Under the pieces are notes generated by a model that saw only the letters and a program-made list of their open reading frames with translations, had not been told where the DNA came from and did not search any database. Below, one piece after another: positions 13,533-17,667 of a stretch of DNA of 17,667 nt. Every line of letters begins with the position of its first letter. Within the stretch, counting starts at the first letter, position 1. This DNA is from Bacillota bacterium (GTDB lineage: Bacteria > Bacillota > Clostridia > Christensenellales > Aristaeellaceae). The position numbers and the translations under genes were made by a program. The stretch spans positions 1-17,667 of the forward strand of contig JAFADG010000049.1 in NCBI GenBank assembly GCA_023425025.1. The letters are read 5' to 3'.

Positions 13533-14540
13533 ATGAAGATACTCATTTGGGGGAACAGAATTTTCTCCAACGATATGCAATGGGGGTTTGAACAGGCAGG
13601 CTGCGACGCCAAAGTGGTCCAGATACCTGATGCAAAAACGCTTCAGCTTATTTTGGAAGGGGAAAAGCCGAATCTGATTTTGACCATGGGCGCGCCGATA
13701 GAGTTTAAAGCCGATGTGCTGGAGGTGCTGGGGAAACGCGCCCCCTCATCCATGAAATATATCCACTGGGATACGGACGGCATCTCCAGCACGTATTACA
13801 AATCCACGCTGGGGGATGGCATCGAGATGGATTTGATTTACCGGTCCAAGCCCGATCTGGTGCTGACCATGTGCCCCCAGATGCGGGAATTTGTTATGGC
13901 CAGGCACTTTCCCTGCGAAATGATGCATTATGCGTACAGCCAAGAGGCTCACCGCCCGCTTGCGGGTTATGAAAACGACAGCTATTATATCAACCTCATT
14001 GGCAATGGCTATTTGGAATTTTACCAGCAGCATCCAGACCATTACCGCTATACGTCTGTCAAAACCCTCGTAAAGCCGCTGCTGGAAAACGGCTATCAGG
14101 TGCACTTCTATGGAGACACGGGCTATCGCCTGCTGATCAAAGGCTTGATTGGTATCGATGTTCCGGTCACTTTTTTCCACGGGTCCCTGCCATATGAAAA
14201 AACGTGTGCCTGCTACAACAGCTCCTTTATCAACCTGGTGACACAAAACCATGAGCACACGATCACCAAGCGGACATTTGAGATATTGGGTTCTGGCGGG
14301 TTCGCGCTGTCTTATGACAACGCGGCGCTGCGCGAGCTCTTTGTGCCCGGCCGCGACCTGGCCGTATCCAAAAGCCCGGAGCAGACGCTGGAAATGGTGA
14401 AGTATTATAAGGAAAACCGGGATGCCTGGCTTCAGGTGCGCAAAAATGCCGTCCAAAGCGTGCAGGACCACACATACCGCCAGCGCGCGGAATATATCCT
14501 GGGCTTGGTGCAAAAGTATTGGCCGGCAGAAAGCATATAA
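13533..14540 (+). CDS. CgeB-type glycosyltransferase, likely spore-surface
   Basis: This 335-residue protein resembles the CgeB/YkvP group of glycosyltransferases (GT-B fold). The N-terminal half begins MKILIWGNRIF, with HWDTDGISSTYY near residue 80 and CPQMREFV (near the inter-domain part). The C-terminal half has TKRTFEILGSGGFALSYDN (about residues 247-265), the typical group-1 donor-binding block with its conserved Glu, then a C-terminal helix. ATG 13533 has GGAAGG 8 nt upstream; the longer frame from TTG 13509 has no Shine-Dalgarno. In Bacillus, CgeB acts in spore-coat or crust maturation. It has its own terminator, so it is a separate transcript from the sugar genes downstream, but it faces the same way. 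Acceptor and sugar are unknown. Confidence 0.85.
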   Translation: MKILIWGNRIFSNDMQWGFEQAGCDAKVVQIPDAKTLQLILEGEKPNLILTMGAPIEFKADVLEVLGKRAPSSMKYIHWDTDGISSTYYKSTLGDGIEMDLIYRSKPDLVLTMCPQMREFVMARHFPCEMMHYAYSQEAHRPLAGYENDSYYINLIGNGYLEFYQQHPDHYRYTSVKTLVKPLLENGYQVHFYGDTGYRLLIKGLIGIDVPVTFFHGSLPYEKTCACYNSSFINLVTQNHEHTITKRTFEILGSGGFALSYDNAALRELFVPGRDLAVSKSPEQTLEMVKYYKENRDAWLQVRKNAVQSVQDHTYRQRAEYILGLVQKYWPAESI

Positions 14541-14564
14541 AACTTCCGCCCGGTGAGGCCGTCA

Positions 14565-14597
14565 TCGCCCGGCTGACGACGGGCGACTTTTTTTATT
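14565..14597 (+). terminator. Intrinsic terminator after the CgeB-like gene
   Basis: TCGCCCG (14565-14571) pairs with CGGGCGA (14580-14586) around an 8-nt loop and is followed by CTTTTTTTATTTT. An overlapping weaker pairing, CGTCA (14560-14564) with TGACG (14574-14578), could compete with it. Confidence 0.85.
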
Positions 14598-14666
14598 TTG
14601 AATAGGATGTATCAGGCCGGAGAAAACGCATCCGGCGATTGCAAAGGAAGGCTGGTTACCAAAGTG

Positions 14667-15689
14667 ATGTTTGAAGATCAAACGCTGCTGATCACCGGAG
14701 GTACCGGTTCGTTTGGCAATGCGGCGCTTGCGCGTTTTTTGTCAACGGATATCCGCGAGATCAGAATCTATTCACGGGATGAAAAAAAGCAGGATGACTT
14801 GCGCAAGACCTTTCACAGCCCCAAGCTCAAATGCATTGTGGGCGACGTAAGGGACGCGCAAAGCCTGAGGGACGCCATGCACGGCGTGGATTATGTGTTT
14901 CACGCGGCGGCGCTCAAGCAGGTGCCCAGCTGCGAGTTCTTTCCGCTGGAGGCGGTAAAGACAAACGTGCTCGGCTCGGAAAACGTGCTTGCCGCGGCCA
15001 TTGCCGCCGGAGTGAAAAAAATCGTTTGCCTCTCCACCGACAAGGCGGTGTATCCCATCAATGCCATGGGCATCTCCAAAGCGATGATGGAAAAGTTGTT
15101 TATCGCCAAAGCAAGAACCGTGCCGGAGGGCGGAACCTTGATCTGCGGCACGCGGTATGGCAATGTCATGGCCTCCAGGGGATCGGTGATTCCCTTGTTT
15201 ATTGAACAGATCAAGGCAGGGCAGCCCCTCACTGTCACCGATCCCGGCATGACGCGTTTTTTGATGGACCTGGCCGAGGCCATTGATCTGGTGGTCTTCG
15301 CCTTTGAAAACGCGAAAGCCGGCGATCTGATGGTCAAAAAGGCTCCCGCCTGCCGCATCGGGGACCTGGCGGAGGCATTGAAGGAATTGTTCCATGCGGA
15401 TAACCCGGTCAAGGTCGTGGGCGTGCGCCTGGGAGAAAAGCTGCACGAAACGCTTTTGACCAGGGAAGAAAGCGCGGCAGCCCGGGACATGGGCGATTTC
15501 TTTCGGATTCCGGCGGAAGCAGTGGGGCTGGATTATGCCAAGTATGTAAGCGACGGGGGCCGCAACCCTGCCCTGATGCAGGAATATACCTCCAACAGCA
15601 CCCGCCAGCTCACCGGAGAAGCTTTGAAAGACAAGCTCCTGCGCTGCCGGTATGTGGCGGATGAACTAAGGATGTGGAATGCTTCATGA
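14667..15689 (+). CDS. UDP-GlcNAc 4,6-dehydratase (CapE/FnlA-type)
   Basis: This 340-residue extended short-chain dehydrogenase converts a UDP-HexNAc, most likely UDP-GlcNAc, to a 4-keto-6-deoxy sugar, the first step toward deoxy-amino sugars such as N-acetylfucosamine or related surface sugars. The NAD(P)-binding motif TGGTGSFG lies near residue 10, VFHAAALKQVP near 75, and the catalytic block STDKAVYPINAMGISK near 125-140. The usual SDR Tyr of YxxxK is Met (MGISK), as in the CapE/FnlA/WbjB branch, whose members can also epimerise C5. ATG 14667 matches the family N terminus (MFEDQTLLITGG), but AAGGAAGG is 15 nt away. GTG 14664 and ATG 14607 are alternatives. It is coupled to the next gene by an ATGA overlap. 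Confidence 0.92.
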   Translation: MFEDQTLLITGGTGSFGNAALARFLSTDIREIRIYSRDEKKQDDLRKTFHSPKLKCIVGDVRDAQSLRDAMHGVDYVFHAAALKQVPSCEFFPLEAVKTNVLGSENVLAAAIAAGVKKIVCLSTDKAVYPINAMGISKAMMEKLFIAKARTVPEGGTLICGTRYGNVMASRGSVIPLFIEQIKAGQPLTVTDPGMTRFLMDLAEAIDLVVFAFENAKAGDLMVKKAPACRIGDLAEALKELFHADNPVKVVGVRLGEKLHETLLTREESAAARDMGDFFRIPAEAVGLDYAKYVSDGGRNPALMQEYTSNSTRQLTGEALKDKLLRCRYVADELRMWNAS

Positions 15690-16528
15690 AGCTTGTTCAC
15701 ACGCTGCTGTTCATGATCAGGGAAAAGCGCCTGGCAGAGGACATTGCCATGGCCAGGGCCTGCTTAAAGTCGCTGGAGGGGAGCGCCCATCCGACGGTGG
15801 TGGTGTACAATCAGGGATTTTGGACAGGACCGCAGGTGCGGGCCTTCCTGGCTGGGTTCCGTCTGGACATCCACGTCATCGGCGAGGGCGTGAATGTAGG
15901 CACAGCCGCCGGCCGGCAGCGCTGCTTCGAGTATATATGGAAGACGTTTCCTGAATGCGGCTATATCAGTGAATTGCATCTGGATATGATTTTTCCCGGA
16001 CGCTGGGAAGAAGCGCTGACGGATTATCTGGACTGCCATGACGAACCCATGGTATGCGCCGGGATTATTGATCATAACGGCAATATGCCCTTTCTGGGGA
16101 AGCACGCGGCTTTGCCTGAAAGCACGGACGCATACGGTCCCTTTCTTGTGAGCCTGCGGGAAGACAAGGTTTTGCATGGCTTTACCAATCCATGCATTCA
16201 TGCATCTGCCCTTTTACAGGCGGCTGGCGGGTATGACCCGCAGTTTCTAAAAGGCGGCCAGTGCTTTGAGGACGACAGCATGCTGCTGGGGTATTACTAC
16301 TACTATGGCATAAGGCACAACTGGCACCCCAAAGTCAATTTCAACACCGTGGTATACCATGCCGTGGCCGGGCAGCGGCTGGGTATGAATGGGGATGTGG
16401 GCGTTAATTTTGAGGGACTGGTCAAACAGTACGGGCTGATGGGCCTGACACATTTGAGCGCCTTGCACAAGAGTCAGTGGCATCAGGTGTTTTTCAAGGC
16501 GCAGTACCTGAAGCTGCTTTCCCGCTGA
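15686..16528 (+). CDS. GT2-like glycosyltransferase
   Basis: This 280-residue protein looks like a single-domain glycosyltransferase of the GT-A, family 2 kind, without transmembrane helices. The N terminus (MKLVHTLLFMIREKRLAEDIAMARACLKSL) and the beta-strand VVVYNQGF fit a nucleotide-sugar-binding fold. GYISELHLDMIFPGRW near residues 90-110 occupies the place of the metal-binding DxD motif, but a classical DxD is not clear. GGQCFEDDSMLLGYY near 190-205 resembles the catalytic ED motif. ATG 15686 overlaps the dehydratase stop as ATGA, so the pair is translationally coupled and probably acts on the same sugar. Substrate and acceptor are unknown; the collagen-like protein downstream is a plausible acceptor. 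No terminator is visible after its stop. Confidence 0.75.
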   Translation: MKLVHTLLFMIREKRLAEDIAMARACLKSLEGSAHPTVVVYNQGFWTGPQVRAFLAGFRLDIHVIGEGVNVGTAAGRQRCFEYIWKTFPECGYISELHLDMIFPGRWEEALTDYLDCHDEPMVCAGIIDHNGNMPFLGKHAALPESTDAYGPFLVSLREDKVLHGFTNPCIHASALLQAAGGYDPQFLKGGQCFEDDSMLLGYYYYYGIRHNWHPKVNFNTVVYHAVAGQRLGMNGDVGVNFEGLVKQYGLMGLTHLSALHKSQWHQVFFKAQYLKLLSR

Positions 16529-16710
16529 AAAAAAGTATAAGCCGATTGAGCCGGTCTGTCATAGGATATATTGGCGTTGCCGCAGCATCTTCCCTGCCGG
16601 TCAGAAACAAGGAGGCGGGGCGCGCTGCTGGCAGCGGAGGAAACAGCTCTGCGCAGATGCCAAAGGTGCTCAAGCAGCTCCAAGCATTGCAAAGGCTGCC
16701 GCAAATCACA

Positions 16711-16752
16711 GCATTGCCTGAATTGCGCCATGGACGGAAAGAAAGGCAATGC
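16711..16752 (+). repeat. Inverted repeat in the leader of the collagen-like gene
   Basis: GCATTGCCT (16711-16719) and AGGCAATGC (16744-16752) are perfect 9-bp complements with a 24-nt loop, 38 nt before the start codon. GCATTGC also occurs at 16684-16690 and 16803-16809, so the 3' arm has other possible partners. No T-tract follows. The rest of 16529-16790 contains no gene that I can support. Confidence 0.5.
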
Positions 16753-16790
16753 GAAGGTCAGAGGAGTTACGTTATTATAGGGGGATGAAA

Positions 16791-17667
16791 ATGAGTAACA
16801 TTGCATTGCAGATCGAACGCACTTCTGCCGGATCGGTAGCTGTTTCAAGCAATGTCATATTTGAAACCATCGTCTATTCCGATGGGAATATAAGCTACAA
16901 CAACGCCACAGGCGTGATCACTTTCAACGAAAGCGGCCGGTATGTGATCAATTGGTGGGTGGCAACGCAAACCACAACGTCGCCTACAGGCGTAGTCTTT
17001 GCGCTGAGCTCCTCTCAAGGAGATTTTCTGGAAGGCAATTCTCCTGCAAAAACGGGAGAGGTATCTGGGGTTAGCATTATTGATGTGCCTTCAGCGCCTG
17101 TAGCCGTATCTTTGGTGAATGCATCGTCCAGCACCGTGTATTATTCGACCGTTGTACCGCTGACGGCGACGATGGTGATTGTGGAGGATGACTTTGTTGG
17201 CCCAACAGGAGAAGGTGGCCCTACCGGCCCCACAGGCCCCACTGGTCCTACAGGTGACACGGGTCCCATAGGCCTCACAGGCCCTACCGGCCCTACCGGC
17301 CCCATCGGCCCGACGGGCGATACCGGCCCCATCGGTCCCATTGGCCCGACAGGCGATACCGGCGCTATCGGCCCTATCGGTCCGACGGGTGATACCGGCG
17401 CCATCGGTCCTATCGGTCCGACAGGTGATACCGGCCCAATCGGTCCTATTGGCCCGACGGGCGACACTGGCCCCATCGGCCTTATCGGTCCGACGGGCGA
17501 CACTGGCCCTATCGGCCTTATCGGTCCGACGGGCGACACCGGCCCCATCGGTCCTATCGGCCCGACGGGCGACACTGGTCCCATCGGCCTTATCGGTCCG
17601 ACGGGCGACACTGGCCCTATTGGCCCGACGGGCGACACTGGTCCCATCGGCCTTATCGGTCCGACGG
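16791..17667 (+). CDS. Collagen-like surface protein with N-terminal globular domain (partial)
   Basis: The frame is open to the window end, so the C terminus is missing. ATG 16791 has GGGGG 6 nt upstream; an in-frame ATG at 16785 overlaps that site. Residues 1-136 form a beta-rich domain (NISYNNATGVITFNESGRYVINWW, VVFALSSSQGDFLEGNSP) like the jelly-roll domains of BclA-type proteins, which are more often C-terminal. No signal peptide is seen, as for spore exosporium proteins. From residue 137 at least 52 unbroken Gly-X-Y triplets follow, mainly GPT, GDT, GPI and GLI. Pro fills X and Thr or Ile fills Y, and Thr is a likely O-glycosylation site. Such proteins form triple-helical filaments on spore or cell surfaces. 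The adjacent sugar genes may glycosylate it. Confidence 0.88.
   Translation, partial: MSNIALQIERTSAGSVAVSSNVIFETIVYSDGNISYNNATGVITFNESGRYVINWWVATQTTTSPTGVVFALSSSQGDFLEGNSPAKTGEVSGVSIIDVPSAPVAVSLVNASSSTVYYSTVVPLTATMVIVEDDFVGPTGEGGPTGPTGPTGPTGDTGPIGLTGPTGPTGPIGPTGDTGPIGPIGPTGDTGAIGPIGPTGDTGAIGPIGPTGDTGPIGPIGPTGDTGPIGLIGPTGDTGPIGLIGPTGDTGPIGPIGPTGDTGPIGLIGPTGDTGPIGPTGDTGPIGLIGPT
17307..17667 (+). repeat. 36-bp tandem repeats coding Gly-X-Y units
   Basis: Ten units start at 17307, 17343, 17379, 17415, 17451, 17487, 17523, 17559, 17595 and 17622, and an eleventh is cut at the edge (17658). Each codes GPT-GDT-G(P/A)I-G(P/L)I; the ninth lacks one triplet (27 bp). Units after 17451 are more alike than the earlier ones, suggesting recent expansion or conversion. 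The array is inside the collagen-like gene and always in frame. Confidence 0.93.

Noticed and set aside
15060..15110. Loss of the catalytic Tyr as a sign of a dead dehydratase
   Set aside because: Met at this position with a retained Lys is usual in the CapE/FnlA/WbjB branch, so the enzyme is probably active.
17141..17647. Long open frame on the - strand reading GPVSPVGPIGP repeats
   Set aside because: It is the reverse complement of the collagen-like array; the 36-bp repeat keeps this frame open. The + frame has a Shine-Dalgarno, a globular domain and true Gly-X-Y periodicity.
17307..17667. 36-bp repeats as a CRISPR array
   Set aside because: The repeats are directly adjacent with no spacers and are coding in frame.

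Overview
The window looks like chromosome from a GC-rich, spore-forming member of the Clostridia (Bacillota). The evidence is the gene order tuf-rpmG-secE-nusG-rplK-rplA, strong Shine-Dalgarno sites, consensus sigma-A promoters, a short clostridial-type DtxR/MntR regulator, a DegV protein, a PdaC-like deacetylase, and a CgeB-type glycosyltransferase close to a collagen-like surface protein. The assignment is inferred from gene content; no rRNA gene is present to fix the taxon.

Region 1 (1-2770, + strand) is translation and secretion housekeeping: the 3' end of tuf, then rpmG, secE, nusG, rplK and rplA, closed by a strong terminator. rplJ and rplL do not follow. Two RNA elements stand out, one before rplK and one before rplA. 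Each resembles the ribosomal protein L1 binding site of 23S rRNA, and the one before rplA is a very close match. The rplK leader also carries a train of tiny perfect hairpins with mutually exclusive pairings.

Region 2 (2816-3788, + strand) has a DtxR/MntR-family metalloregulator with an extended -10 promoter and a spacer palindrome, followed by a small membrane-anchored protein of unknown function.

Region 3 (3688-7231, - strand) is a consensus promoter whose -35 sits in the centre of a perfect inverted repeat. It drives an ABC ATPase, two ABC-2 permeases and probably recO. recO overlaps the convergent unknown gene by a 10-bp palindrome, and a strong terminator for recO lies inside that opposite gene.

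Region 4 (7340-10940, + strand) is one large membrane sensor: 7TM, two PAS, GAF, PAS, GGDEF and HD-GYP. It predicts both making and degrading of cyclic-di-GMP. It shares a bidirectional terminator with the convergent deacetylase gene.

Region 5 (10974-13365, - strand) holds degV and a secreted or lipid-anchored PdaC-like polysaccharide deacetylase.

Region 6 (13484-17667, + strand) appears to be a surface-glycosylation locus: a CgeB-type glycosyltransferase, a UDP-GlcNAc 4,6-dehydratase of the CapE/FnlA type, a GT2-like glycosyltransferase translationally coupled to it, and a collagen-like protein that runs off the window. The collagen-like protein has an N-terminal globular domain and at least 52 Gly-X-Y triplets rich in Thr, made of 36-bp repeats. 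The working idea is that the enzymes make and attach a sugar to the Thr-rich stalk on the spore surface.
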